Shown: positions 34,202-46,380, numbered from the stretch's first letter. The stretch: DNA of 64,000 nt from Desarmillaria ectypa (GCA_030407005.1 JAUDYN010000004.1:868001-932000); one strand, 5' to 3'. The notes: a model not told the origin generated them from the letters alone. A program made the numbers and translations.

Positions 34202-36000
34202 TTACCCCCTTGTTAAAGCAGTCATCCCAACTGCTAAGGTTTCTTTTCAGGGGTGTCTGATTGTGATTCAGCTTGAATGATCCAGTACTGGTCAATCAGG
34301 TGTTTCCATATGTCTTAGTCTAGATTGATAACCTATTTTTGATATCCATCCTTTTGTTGAGCAAAGTATGCAATATCCCCATTCTTGGAGTATTCATGGT
34401 CCAATATTTTGATCACTATTTTATCCTTGGTTATGATTTTGATGTTGTATAAAGCTTGATTAGCATTAGCTTTGTATTCCACAATTGCTTCCTTGGCATT
34501 TGTCATTTCAGTTTCTTGAACCCAAGAGTTGTATTCTCTTGTCCATCCCTTCCATTTGACAAGGTAATCCATGACTTCTTTAGATGGTTGTCCTCATTTG
34601 GCATATACTTGTTGAGTGCAAGAGTCCAGGATTTCCTCAATTTCATATTCTTCCTGACCATTGACAAGGTCTGGAGAAGGGGGTGGAGGTTGTTGTTGGT
34701 TAGGAAATGAAGGTGCTATGTAAAGGGTTAACAGTTTTTCATTAAACTGTGGGTGTATCTTCCAATGGGGCAGTAGTTTTAGTTTATAAGCTAATGCACC
34801 TGCTTTTTCAATGATTTCAAATGGTCCTGTTCTTTTATCATTGAGTTTTTTCTTTGGTCATGGAAGATGGAGGTTAGCTGTGTCAAGCCAGACCTTATCA
34901 CTGACTTGATATTCCCAAGTTGGTTGTTTTTATTTATCATATTGCACCTTCATTTGCACTGCTGCTTTTTTGAGGGTGTCATGAACCTTCTTATGAACTT
35001 GGGCCATGTTTTCTGTGAATTCTATGGCTGTGGGATTTGTGAACATAGTTTTTTTGATGGTGTTAGGAATTAATCAAGGATTCCTGCCATATAGTGCCAT
35101 GAAGAGACTCTTGCCAGTGGCAGAATGGATGCAGTTATTGTGAGCAAATTTGGCCAGTGGTAACCATTCAACCCAATCAGTTTGTCAATAGTTGACGAAG
35201 ATGCAGAGATATTTTTAATTTCCTGGTTGACTCATTCTGTTTGTCCATCAGTCTGGGAATGGTATGTGATGGATGCATTTTGGGTTATGTTCAGCATCTG
35301 ATATAATTCTTTCATGAATATGAATATGAATTGTGGTCCTCAGTCAGAGATAACCACTTGTGGCATTCCATGTTTCATGTAGATATGGTTTCAAAGAATA
35401 TGAGCCCATCCTTCAGTGGATAGTTCTTTGTGGCAGGGAATAGAAATGATATTTTTGGAAAATCAATCCATGATGATGAGTAAAGTGTCATAGTCTTCTG
35501 ATTCTGAGAGTTCTGTGATCATATCAACTGAGATATGGGTCCAAGGGGTGTCTGGAATGGTATTGGGATGAAGAGGAGCAGCTTTTATCTGTGTGTCACT
35601 CTTAGTTCTTTGGCAGGTTTCACATCCCTTGATGTAGATTTCAACATCTTTCTTCATTTTGGGCCACCAGTATTCTCATAATACTAGTTCATTGGTCTTG
35701 GCAATACCCAGATGTCCAGCTATGATATGATTATGGTGTTGAGCAATGATTTCCCCATAGAGAATGACATCTTTTGGGATATAGATGTGTCCATCATACT
35801 ATAGCAGTTCATCTTTTCATGTGATTCTTCATTCATGATTAAGGGATTTTTCAATCCCTTGGTCCCACTGTTTCTTCTGTCTGGTTGTGTCTCTTATACA
35901 TGTGATTTGTTCAGTATGTGTGGATAGAATAAGTGCCTGAAAATGTTCAGGGGAGAGAACAATTATGTCTTGATTGTCCTCTTTCCCCTGGTCATGATTG
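34202..36000 (-). pseudogene. element G integrase and chromodomain
   Basis: Chromodomain open at 34333-34572: YLVKWKGWTREYNSWVQETE then MTNAKEAIVEYKANANQ. The integrase C-terminal domain lies around 34740-34990, the catalytic core around 35160-35560, and the zinc-binding domain around 35590-35760 (GCETCQRTKS keeps CxxC, with HPN and WTHISVDMITEL carrying the first Asp). Stops separate the pieces. This is the clearest chromodomain in the window and supports placement among the chromovirus-type Gypsy elements. Confidence 0.88.
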
Positions 36001-36039
36001 TCCCTGCAGCTGAGAAGGTCAGCCTTCTTGTTAGTGATT

Positions 36040-37466
36040 CCAGCTTTGTGTTGGAGAACAAAATGGTATTCAGCTAGTTTGGTGACCTATTGAGCTTGTC
36101 ATCAATTTAACTTCTGGGGTTTTCAGAAATATTGGAGATTCTGATGGTCTATCCAGATTTTGATCATTTCTTTGGTGCTCATGAGATAGTGTCACCATTC
36201 TTCTAGTGCTAGCATGATGGCTAATAATTCTTTATCATAGATTTCATAGTTATGTTCCATGACAGTCAATGCTTTTGACATGAATGCAACAGACCTCCAT
36301 TTGCCATTCTGTTCTTGGCTTAGTATGGCACCAATGGCTCCATCACTGGAGTCTGCTTCTACTTGGAACTTTCCTTCATCAGAGAGAATCATTAAAACAA
36401 CATTCATGGTCATCAACTTCTTGAGTTGTGAGAATGCTTGTTCTTGTTTAGTTCCCCATGTCCAGTCTGTCTTTCTGGTTAACTGAGTTAAAGGGCATAC
36501 TATTTTGGAATAATCCCATATGAATTTTTGGTAGAAATTGGTGAAGCCTAAAAAGGATTGAAGTTCCCCTTTCTTTATTAGGGTAGGCCATTCTGCAATT
36601 CTGGTGATTTTGATTGGATCCATGTGAATCAAATCTTTGCTGATGATTACACCAAGGTACTCAGTTTCGAGTACTTCAAATTTACATTTTTCTGCTTTGA
36701 GAAACAGCTTGTTTTCTTATAGATGTTGAAGGACTTGTCAGACAATGGTTCAGTGTTCTGATAGAGACTTGGTGAATATGAGGATGTCATCAAGGTAAAT
36801 GGTTACTTTTTCTCTAGCAATAAGGTCCTTGAATATGTCATTCATCATCTATTAAAAGGTGGCTGGCAAATTGGTGAGACCAAAGAACATAACTGTAGGT
36901 TCAAAGAGCCCCCAGTTGGTTCTAAATGCAGCTTTTTCTTTGTCTCCTTCATGAATTTGTACATTGTTATATCCCCATCGAACATCCAGTTTAGAGAAAT
37001 ATTTTGCTCCATGCAACTTATTGATAAGTTCAGAAATTAGGGGAAGTGGATATCAATTTTTAATCATCATTTTGTTCAGTTTGCGATAATCCTGAACAGA
37101 GCATAATGAGCTGTCCTTTTTCTTGATAAAAAAGAAAAGGGAGGCAAAGGGTGATTTGAAAGGACAAATGCATCCAGAGTCAAGGTTTTTGTCAAAGAAT
37201 TTATCAAGTTGTTCTTGCTTATTTTGGTTGAGTGGATCAACTTTACAGTTTAATGTGGACTTGGCATTGAGGATTAGCTCAATGGCATGATCCCAGGTTT
37301 TCCAATTGGGTAATTCATCGAAACTTTCTTTAGAGAACAAGTCCCTAAAGCTTTGATACTGAGGAGGCATAAGCTCCTTGAAGGTCTTCTTTGGTTTTTC
37401 TGCATTTGCAGCTGCTGCCAATTTGTTTGCATGATGTATGGCTTGGAGCATGATTTCTTCTTGCAT
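36040..37466 (-). pseudogene. element G RT and RNase H
   Basis: RNase H/RT-connection open frame 36192-36632: IAEWPTLIKKGELQSFLGFT, then VEADSSDGAIGAILSQEQNG and DKELLAIMLALEEW. RT palm YLDDILIFTKSLSE near 36780-36810 is intact. Upstream open frame 37053-37466 starts with MQEEIMLQAIHHANKLAA, continues with KKTFKELMPPQYQSFRDLFS, and includes FFFIKKKDSSLCSVQDYRKL, where Cys and Ser replace the usual Arg codons (CGN to TGN), typical of CpG decay. Confidence 0.9.
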
Positions 37467-37470
37467 GTTT

Positions 37471-37982
37471 ACTGCAAGGATGGTTTCACTGTCTTCCAGC
37501 TCTTCATCCCACCTGTCTTCCTCATTCGAATCAGGAAGGGGAAAATAATTTTTTATACAATGATATCATCTAAATATTATTGATCCTGTTTTTCAATTGA
37601 CTAGTGGATTATGGCATTTAAGCCAATCATGTCCCAAGTATACCATCTTGGAACCTAGATCTATGACTGCAAGGTCAATTCATTCAACATGGTCTCTAAT
37701 AGTCATTCAGAGTTCTATGAATTCAGTGATATCACTGGTCTTGTTATAGGTTCCATCTGTATTGTAGACTGGAATCAGGGTGGCAGCCTCTCTAGTATCC
37801 AACTAGTGTTGTTAGACATAGCTTCAGTTGATAGAACTGCCTGTATAGCCACTATCTAACAATGCTTAGATTGTCAATGTCTTTTTTCCAGTGCAGGGAG
37901 TGAGTTGTACATCCACCAGGAAGTCTCTTCCAGAACTTTTGGTACTGCAGATATACCGAATCAGTTTGCAGAGCTCATAGAG
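37471..37982 (-). pseudogene. element G protease
   Basis: Sense sequence toward 37480 shows LLDSGYTGSSINW (catalytic Asp-Ser-Gly kept, near 37840-37870), a flap-like segment with TEFIELRMTI, and then HDWLKCHNPLVN before the acidic spacer. At least five stops occur (for example after SSINWSYV). Retroviral-type pepsin-like protease that would process Gag-Pol. Confidence 0.75.
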
Positions 37983-38966
37983 TCATTCTTGAGCTGTTTT
38001 TTCTTCAGTTTTCAGGCTTTGGGTGAGTTCATCAGTAATTTCTCCAAGTTGCTTGGGATGAACCCATGTGGAGAGTGTGGCTTTGGCTATGGCCAGATTC
38101 TTGGCAGTTCTTATAGCTTGCAAAGTCCAGTCGACTCCAAATGGTTTGTACCACACATGATCTGGTACCCCCTTGTTAGGCAGAATTTTGGGTGTTAGAG
38201 TATTGGCTTTAGACTGTCTTGCCTGCCATAACAGGAAAGCCATGTTGTCCTCTTCATCGGGTATTTCAATGATAGTGGTGATTCTACTGGACTGCCCTCT
38301 TTTTACCACCTGGGCACTAGCAGCTTCCTTCTATTCTTTAGCCTGCACCTGCTTGGGAGTGTGCACAGAATTGGGAGGATACTGTGCCTGTCTTGATGAT
38401 GCTGAGGTTCTGCTATTATCCATTCTGGTGAAGTACTCAGAACTGGGACCAGTCACTGATATGAATGCTATCATTGCTGTCAGTTCAGCCAATTAGTTTC
38501 TCCTAACCAGACTAGATAGCATGTGGCCTCTGTGCTATAGTCTTTGGCCTTGGTGGGCACTTGTTTCTCCCACCAACCCTGGCAAGGTTTGTTCTAGACT
38601 TGGCTCCCTAAATGGGGACACTGGAGTGTTCAGCTTCAGAGGCCCAAGGGTGTCCCATCTACTGACTCCTGTCTGCAGTTTTACCTGCATATCCAGTGAG
38701 TTTCACAGAGCGGGCTCATTAGACTTTGTGGCAGTGCCAGCACCACCCAGCAAATCCTGCACCTTGTCAGAGGCTTGGGATTCACTATAGATTATTGTGT
38801 CAGCATCTTTCAGGGGCATGATATACCTGTTTATTGTCAATTCTTTGATGTTCTTTAGTTTTAAGATCTGTAACAAAGTCATATATTTAAGCAGAGTATT
38901 CGAATGTTCTAAATCATGTATATAAGTCTGACCTGCAGGAACCAAGGACTCATCACTAGGAGACTT
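37983..38966 (-). pseudogene. element G pol N-terminal region and acidic linker
   Basis: Frame 37983-38309 gives the linker: VKRGQSSRITTIIEIPDEED followed by NMAFLLWQARQSK, KGVPDHVWYKPFGVDWTLQAI and KATLSTWVHPKQLGEITDEL. Frame 38703-38966 gives the polar pol start (QTYIHDLEHSNTLLKYMTLL). It is related to C (56640-57932) and H. The SUMO-interaction-like core here is TIIEIPDEED. No enzyme motif. Confidence 0.75.
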
Positions 38967-38999
38967 GGTCAAGCAAGGGGAATTGAACCCTTGTTGACC
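38967..38999 (-). promoter_or_regulatory. candidate -1 frameshift hairpin, element G
   Basis: 33 nt: GGTCAA + CAAGGG, loop TTCAATTC, CCCTTG, bulged C, TTGACC. All 12 pairs are Watson-Crick. The outer stem has CA/TG where H and C have CG or its decay product, so both arms changed together. Confidence 0.65.
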
Positions 39000-40932
39000 T
39001 ACTCTTAATTGGATAGTCTTTATTATGGTGCCATGCTTGTTCTCATCAGTCTGTCAGCCCACCAATTTAGCTTCCTTCTCCAGTTTCTGAAAGTAATGGG
39101 AGGTGGGCTGTGTTCCCATCTAGAGATTGAGCATCTGTTTTTTGTGGACTTCTTTGATTGTAGGGTCTCTAAATTATCAAGAGACCATGTTGACAAAGTT
39201 GTCCTAAGCAGGATATCAAAAGTGGGCAATGGTGCCATCATAGGTATCTTTTACCTAGAATTCAGGTCTCTTGTAGACTCACCAGTCTTTGGCAGCTCCT
39301 TCAAAGTGTGAGGTTACAAATAGCACCAGGTGTGATGGTACCTGGAAGTAGTGTTGAAATACTTTGAAATAGGTGATACAGTCACCTATGAAGCACTTGA
39401 TATCATTGTGGTCCCCTTTGAATGGTTTAGGGGGCTGGACCAGGACAGGTTTGATTCCTAGGTATGGGGTGTCATTGGGCACAATCCTGATGGAATTGGG
39501 GATAGGGTTAGAGAGTCTCTTTTCAGGAGGTGGTCTTGGGATCAAAAACTGATCCAGTTGCAGGCCTGGATAATCTTTTGGGGGCTCTGTTGGCCTCCCA
39601 TGCTCCAGTTCTTTCCCCTTCTCACTGTTGCAGAGATACTCTGTCATTAGCTGCTTGGCAGCCTCTTCCCTAGTGAGTTTGTTGTGTATTTCCTGAATGC
39701 ATTGTTCCTTTTCAGCTAGTGCAGTCCTTGCTCATTGCCAAAGTTCTTCTGCCATATTTGGTAAAGACATCAATCCTGCAGGAGTGGAACCTGTAGGGGT
39801 CATGGCAGGTTTGGGCTCTTCTCCTGTGCCTGCAAATAGAAGACTACCACCCTGGTAAGAGTAATAACCTTGTTGACATGCCTAATTGTATGGCAGTGAA
39901 TCAGGTAAGAGTTGTGGTCTTGCAACTGGGATATCAGAGAGGTATTCAGGACTGTTCATGTATTGGGGCTGGGAATAGTCCAGCCTGCTGTATTGTCTAT
40001 AGTCATATCTAAACTCATTGGGTGTCCTGCCCACTCTCTTCCCTCCTGGTGAGTTCCAACCACCAAAGCTGTCAAAGGGAACTACTCAGCTTCCATTGCT
40101 CCTCTGCTGTCCTTGAGCATAGTCCTGGTACCAAGTTGCTGATGGCAGAGTGATAAAGCTTCTAGTTCCTGTTAGCAAAAATCTGGGCCTGAATTGTGGT
40201 GCTGAGATTGGGTCCTTATATAGGATCACCTCTATTGAGCACCAGCCACTAGTCCATGTCAGGATGGGGTTCTGGCCAGACCATCTGCCCTTCATATCTC
40301 CCAGGCAGTGAATACAATGGGGCCAAGTATTTCCTGGTTGATATTAGTGAGTTCAGGCTAATTTTGGTCAGTCCTGTCTGAGTTGAAGGGACTGTCAGGA
40401 GGGAAGGTAGTGGCCATGGTCACAGCATTTGAGCTTCCATTGGAGTCACTGGAGAGCTCAATGATAGAGAGAGAGGAAGAGAAATTGGTTCCTTTATCAG
40501 GCTAGGATCCTTGTTCCCAGGCCCAAGATCCATATGGATGGTTTCAATCTAATCTGGGATCATCAGAGTGTAGGGTCCTGAGGTAGGGCCAGGCAGGAGT
40601 AGGGGAATGGGGACATTGGGGAGGGGAGTATGGGGGTGGGGGATCCTCATTCACAGTCTATATGTTCCTCATATATTCTTGTGCAAGGGTGAGGGTGGAT
40701 CATTCTATCCTCTCATTTGAGAGGCCTGGGGTTGGGGGCCTCCTGCTGTTGGTGGCCTCCTCAGAGGAGGAGGCAGCAGAGAATCAGACTCAAGGGTAAG
40801 GGAGTGGTATTTCTTCTTGTCTGACCAGTTGGACAGGGGAAAGCCTTCTGGGAAGGCTATGATCAGGGTGTCAAGGTGATTGGGATGGTATTTGTGGTGA
40901 GCAGTGGGATCATCACTCTTGTTAAAGTATGG
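39000..40932 (-). pseudogene. element G gag lacking the zinc knuckle
   Basis: The capsid-like core is open at 39279-39647 (PVLVQPPKPFKGDHNDIKCF, FEGAAKDW). The proline-rich N-terminal part with SIIELSSDSNG (SUMO-interaction-like, near 40445-40475) follows to the right. Between about 39003 and the hairpin, the roughly 480 bp that in C and H encode the gag C-terminus and CCHC knuckle are absent: the sequence jumps from KHGTIIKTIQL to the hairpin. The N-terminal membrane-like segment is cut off by solo LTR A at 40933. Confidence 0.8.
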
Positions 40933-42293
40933 TGATATGCCGTCTATGCGTTCACACCTAGACTTTGCGATTTTGTAACAATACTATTGCACATCTATCC
41001 TATACTAGTGATATATAGAGGACTATAGCTGAGGCTTCAAGCTGATAGTTAAAAGCAGTAAGCAACTGGTACAGCCAGGACTTGGATGCAACACCATTAG
41101 TGGGTTAAATCTACCAGCTGGCCAGACTAGTAACTCAAATGCTAGCAGGACTAAGTGAAATACAGCTACTAGCAAACAAAGGATGCTACTAGCACACAAA
41201 AAACCAGGAGCAGAGTACACAGATCTCATGAAGTTCTGTCACTAGCAGCCCAGACTGGGCATAAACACCTAAGTCAGGATAACTAGTCACATAGCAATCT
41301 TGAAACAGGACTTAGAAATAAATTAGGAATAGATTAACCTTGAGCCCAGATCCGACTATTTCGATATAGATCTCTTATGATCGATGCTAGTGGAGCCGGA
41401 CTGCACCCTCGATCATGATTGGATAGCTGTTACAGGTACCAATATCCAGATATTTATATAACTGCATTACTAGGACATATAGTTGTGCCAAGGGTGTGGA
41501 AAGACCAACTGTGGAGTCTCTAGACCAACCATTTGAAAAGAAAACAGACTAGACCAACTATTGTGTGATTATTCACCATTATTTGTGACTAGCCAAGAAA
41601 TCCTTACCAATATACCCTATACTCAGATGATATTTATAGTTCTGCCTCAGTAGTATATAAGTAGGAGGATGAGCACTCATGTAAACCAGACAAGCCATCT
41701 CTGCAGTTTAGCCCTCACTGGTAGTAACTGGTGTCCCCAATTAAAGGCTTTTGTGCTTAACCTTGATGAAGTGATTAATAGTCACTAAGTCACCAATAGA
41801 ATTGCATTGAATTGAAGTCCATTAGAGTCACTGTTGTGTCCTGCAAAGGTTCGGAGTGTTTTGAAGTTAGTTCAAGCAAAGTTCTTGGAGTTATAGTTTA
41901 TTCTTAGGCCAAGAGCACCACTAGTTAGCCAAGAGTGCAGCTAGTCAAGTGTTTATCACTTGTAGGAAGCAGTATAGGGCCAAGAGTGCCACCAGTCTGA
42001 AGCAGTTTCAGTCAGAACGAGCACAGTAGCTCAAACCAAGTCACTTTTATCCAATTGTGTCTTACCCACCCCACTAGTATAAGTAGTACTTTGTATAAAC
42101 TCACTAGTAATGAATAAAATGTCTTTAAGACAATTGTACTTGATTATTGAAGTCTGCAGAGTGCTTCCATCATACTCGAAACTGCCCAAATTCAATATTG
42201 GTGATTAAGTGTAGAGTAGTAAGAGGTTTAGTGTGATTGGTGTTCATTGTCATTCCCTAATTCTTTTGTCGCTCGCTGTTACCAAGCACATCA
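40933..42293 (+). repeat. solo LTR, family A, inverted copy (1361 bp)
   Basis: TGATATG...CACATCA, reverse orientation to copies 1-3. Reads as a promoter-bearing LTR: TATATAA at 41654-41660 and AATAAA at 42113-42118, placing R/U5 in the right half. Keeps CpG sites near 41350-41415 that are mutated in copy 1. Left flank is gag of G; right flank is unrelated, and the flanks (ATGG / CCAC) are not a target duplication. Open frames within (such as 41023-41229) are non-coding shadows repeated in all copies. Confidence 0.85.
41654..41660 (+). promoter_or_regulatory. TATA box of A-family LTR
   Basis: TATATAA followed by GTAGGAGG, conserved in every A copy, about 460 bp before AATAAA. Suggests transcription starts near 41685-41690. 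Confidence 0.6.
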
Positions 42294-43249
42294 CCACTAT
42301 TTCTTTTGCACTAACTAAAATACTCACTGTGTGCTTTCCAATGTGGATCTCTGAAGAGCAGATAGCAGACTGGCTGAACAACTATTTTGCATACAATATG
42401 AGTATATTTGCTATTGTTTCTCTCAGACTCCTCACTCATTTGACCAACAGTGAGTGTATGAGATATGCTGAACTCATATGCAAGGCACTGACATTGTTGT
42501 CTATCAGTCCTTCAATATAGACATCCCCAACCTAGCTCTTATTAAACAAGTAGCCCTTTTTCTGAGCCCATATTAGTTTGGTCAGATGACAACCCTTACA
42601 GGATTAAGGATCCACTAGAAATGAAAGAAATAAAAGTTAGGGGACAATGGGCTGCCATCTGCATGGCTATCCATTTGGCAGCCCATTGTCAGTAATCTGC
42701 TTTTTCACTAGAGCATAATAGATGGCTATCCACCAGTGAAAGCCTGCACCTCTGCCTTAATATTATCAAGGATAGTGATCTCATATAGTTTCCCTCTAGG
42801 AGAATCATTTAGGAGTGTAAAAAGAGGGTGGACATGATGGAGCAGGTTGCTACTTGGCAAGATTGTCAGAGTGGATAAGTATAAGAGTAAGAAGTTAGAG
42901 AAGTATAAAAGCACCAATATAACTAGAAAGAAAAACCAATCAAGCTTATAGCATACTAAAGGAATAAATTCCTTATCCAAGCCTTTAGCTTAGCATACTT
43001 TAGAAGTCTCACACCTAGTACTGCTAGCAGACAGCATAGAAGCTCATTGCTATTTCTTAGAACTTACTTTCAAAAATCCAAATCCCTTGAAAGGATGTTG
43101 AGTCCCACTCTTTCACTCTTTTCTGCTATCAAAAGCAGATCCTTATCAATCTGAAGCAGGTGGTTCTTGCACTTCCTTATATACTTACTGTATATAAAAG
43201 ATCTTGCAAAAGCAAACTGTAATTCTCTCACCAGAGAGTTTGTCAGCCT
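42294..43249. other. interval without recognised gene
   Basis: Between solo LTR A and the RT relic. Plus-strand frames have many stops, with short plausible stretches (GYPPVKACTSALILSRIVIS near 42725-42785). It contains the perfect 15-bp hairpin at 42643-42690. The open frame at 42233-42520 starts inside the LTR and is not supported. Confidence 0.4.
42643..42690. repeat. 15-bp perfect inverted repeat, 18-nt loop
   Basis: GACAATGGGCTGCCA at 42643-42657 and its exact reverse complement at 42676-42690. The loop motif ATGGCTATCCA recurs just downstream near 42723. GC content is above that of the neighbourhood. Confidence 0.6.
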
Positions 43250-44420
43250 TATACCAATGTAGATCCTGATAATAAATGGGAGTTGGCAGAGGGAGAGACT
43301 ATTCTAGTAGTGGACTTCAAAGAGGTCATTGAAATATGAGTGGTACATAAGACAAATGAGCTTACCACTAAGGCCAATGAAGGAAAAGCAAAGAAATCCT
43401 TCAAAGATATAGTACTAGAGGCATACAGGAATTTCAAAGATCTCTTTGACAAAGAGAACTTTAATAAACTCCTCAAGCAGAAATCATGCTATTAAGTTGA
43501 TCCCCAATACCAAATTCACTCTAAACTGTAAAGTCTATCTATTAAATTGCATAGAGCAGGAGAAGCTCAACAAATTTCTTGAAGAGAACCTTGCTTCTGG
43601 TCAAATTTGACTATCCAAATCATCAATAGCTTCTCCCTTCTTCTTTGTCAAAAAGAAGGATGAAAAGCTATATCCTGTTTAGAACTATCAAAAACTAAAT
43701 GAAATAATGATCAGGAATTGTTACTCACTCCTACTCATTTCTAAGCTCATGGACAAGTTAGGGAGTGCCAAGTACTTCATCAAGTTAGATATACAATAGG
43801 GGTACAACAATGTCTGAATCAAGAAGAATGACAAGTGGAAGACCATATTCAGAACTAGCTGGGGACTGTTCAAACCCACAGTTATGTTTTTGGGCTGACT
43901 AACTCATCCACCACCTTCCAGTGGATGATGAATGATATATTCAAGAATCTCATTGCTACTGGCAAGATCACAGTATATCTTGATGACATTCTCATCTTTT
44001 CAAAAATCTTAGAAGAGCACCATTATATTGTTTGATATGTCCTAGAACTCTTTAGAAAACACAAGTTGTTCTTAAAAGCTGAGAAGTGCAAGTTCAAAGT
44101 ATTGGAAACCAAATACCTCAGTGTCATCATCAGCAAAGGATCCATTCACATGAACCTAGTCAAGGTCACTGGCATCATGAAATAGCTGGTTTCCACCAAA
44201 AAACAGGAGTTGCAATCATTTTTAGGATTCACAAACTTCTATTATTATTTTATCAAGAGATATAGTGATATAGTCTGACTAATGATGAGACTCACAGGAA
44301 AGAAGAAGTGGACATGGAGGATTGTGCAACAAGTCACATTTCAATGACTCAAAGCTCAATTGACCATGAATATCATTCTAGCTACACTAATAAAGAAGAG
44401 TCAATTTCACATGAAAGTGG
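43250..44420 (+). pseudogene. Gypsy RT fragment cut by LTR A
   Basis: Plus-strand frames show the pre-RT spacer (WELAEGETILVVDFKEVIEI, FKDLFDKENFNKL), STLNCKVYLLN-like and EQEKLNKFLEENLASG sequence, FFFVKKKDEKLYPV, AKYFIKLDIQ, KPTVMFLG, then YLDDILIFSKILEEHHYIV (catalytic box kept, about 43974-44030), FLGFTNFY-like, and the start of RNase H, breaking off in HMKV at the LTR A fragment. Closer to element B's RT than to C/D/G. Protease and the rest of RNase H are absent. Confidence 0.85.
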
Positions 44421-45469
44421 TGATATGCTTGGTTATGGCAAGTGACAAAAGAATTAGAGAATAGTAATGAACACCAATCACACTAAACCTCTTACTACTC
44501 TACACTTAATCATCAATATTGAATTTAGATAGTTTTGAGTATGATGGAAGCACTCTGCAGACTTTAATAATTAAGTATAGTTGTCTTAAAGATGTTTTAT
44601 TTCTTACTAATGAGTTATACAAAGTACTACTCATACTAGCAGAGTTGATAAGATACAATTGGATAAAGAGTGACTTGGTTTTGAGCTACTATGCTTATTC
44701 TGACTGAAAATGCTTTGAACTAGTGGCTCTCTTGGCCCTATACTGATTCTTACAAGTAATAAGCACTTGACTAGTTACACTCTTGGCTAACTAGTGGCAT
44801 GCTTAGCCCAAGAATAATACTATAAACTTCAAGAACTTTCCTTGAACTGACTTTGAAACATTCTAGGCCTTTACAGGATGCAATAGTATACTCTAAGGAA
44901 CTTTAATTCAATGTAATACTATGAGTGACTTAGCAACTATTAATCACTTCATTGAGGTTAAGCATAAAAGCCTTTAGCTAGAGACACCAGTTACTACTAG
45001 TGAGGGCTAAACTGCAGAGATGGCTTGTCTGGTTTACATGAGTGCTCATCCTCCTACTTATATACTACTGAGATAGAACTATAAATATTATCTGAGTATA
45101 CAGTATATTGATAAGGATTTCTTGGCTAGTCACAAATAATAGTGAATAATTATACAATAGTCAGTCTAGTCTGTTTTTTTTTTTCAAATGGTTAGTCTAG
45201 AAACTCCACACTTGGTCTTTCTGCACTCTTGGCTAACTACATGCTCTAATAATATAGTTATATGAATATCCAGATATTGGTGTCTGTAACAGCTATCTAA
45301 TCATGATCAAGAATGCAGTCCAGCTATACTAGTACTAATCATAAGAGATCTATATTAAAATAATTGGATCTGAGCTCAAGGTTAATCCATTCCTAATTTA
45401 TTTCTAAGTCCTGTTTCAAGATTGCCATGTGACTAGTTATCCTAACTTAGGCATTTATGCTCAGTCCAG
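44421..45469 (-). repeat. truncated family A LTR
   Basis: Starts TGATATGCTTGG like copy 1 and is alignable to about 45469 (CTCAGTCCAG), where copy 1 has 314 bp more. More decayed than other copies and without the 99-bp duplication. Inserted in RNase H of the preceding fragment. Confidence 0.8.
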
Positions 45470-45813
45470 TTGAGATCTAAAAAGAGAAGTTAATTAAAAG
45501 ATGTACAGTTTCTAGTTGCTCTTATCATAGTAGGCAGAATGAGTTAGAGCAGAGTTGACATTGTTGAATATCCAGCTCAGACAACTGTGACTGCTAATAT
45601 GATATTCAATATATGTTAGGTGCCCATTATCAAAGTCAGTGAGCATATAGCATAAGTGCCTATCTGCTCTATAGTTCTTGCATTTTTCTCTGAAACCTTC
45701 AAAACTTTCTTAAAGTCTGTTTAGAAAAAAATGGGAAAAAAAAAGACTTACTATAATAAGACTTTGAGCCTCTAACATCTTCAAATTTTTATGCATTTTT
45801 AGTTGTATCTTAC

Positions 45814-46380
45814 CTTGCCTTGAATGCTGGTTAAGGTCTAGCAGCTAGCCTGTCTCTGTAGAAATTTGAAAATAGGACAATAAACTAATAAGGAGCTAAC
45901 TTACTGGATGCTGTAGTCACTCCAGACTGCTTGTCTGTCCATATAGCAGGGCCACTCTTCTCATTATTATCACTCTTTTCATAGTTGATGTTTATAAGAC
46001 TGCTACTGGCTAACACTGGCCACTTCTTTTCTATTCTATGCTTCTCACCAGCTACTTCTTCCTCTTCACTATACTCTTCATCTATTTCTTTATTCTTCTT
46101 ATCTGAGTTCTCTCTCCTGTTGGTCTCATTATCAGATGAGAGTGGATCTGCTGAATCTTTCTATTTTAAAGGCTATAATAAGCAAAAAGCAGAGGATCAG
46201 TGATAGAGAAATGTACCAATGCCAATTATCTCAAATAACTTTTAACAAAAATGAGAGTTGCATCTGATGAAGTATTGAAGGCTAGCAGTCCTGCTATGGG
46301 TAAAGAGAGGACAGAATCACTGAGTGATACTAACCTGCTAGTTTTAAAAGATCTGGTATAATACTCTCATTATTCTTAAA
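45814..46380 (-). pseudogene. intron-containing gene relic, unidentified
   Basis: Minus-strand coding joined by three introns of 41, 44 and 49 nt: 46294-46334 (GTTAGT...CATAG), 46173-46216 (GTACAT...TATAG, branch-like CACTGAT) and 45856-45904 (GTAAGT...TACAG). Another GTAAGA donor follows at 45813. Exons 46335-46380, 46217-46293, 45905-46172 and 45814-45855 stay in one frame: NNESIIPDLLKLA, AGLLAFNTSSDATLIFVKSY, then the acidic region DSADPLSSDNETNRRENSDK, DEEYSEEEEVAGEKH, then SGVTTAS and TLTSIQGK. Only three stops interrupt it (TAA, TAG, TAG). I do not recognise the family. Upstream exons probably exist toward 46900 but are too decayed to place. Confidence 0.5.
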
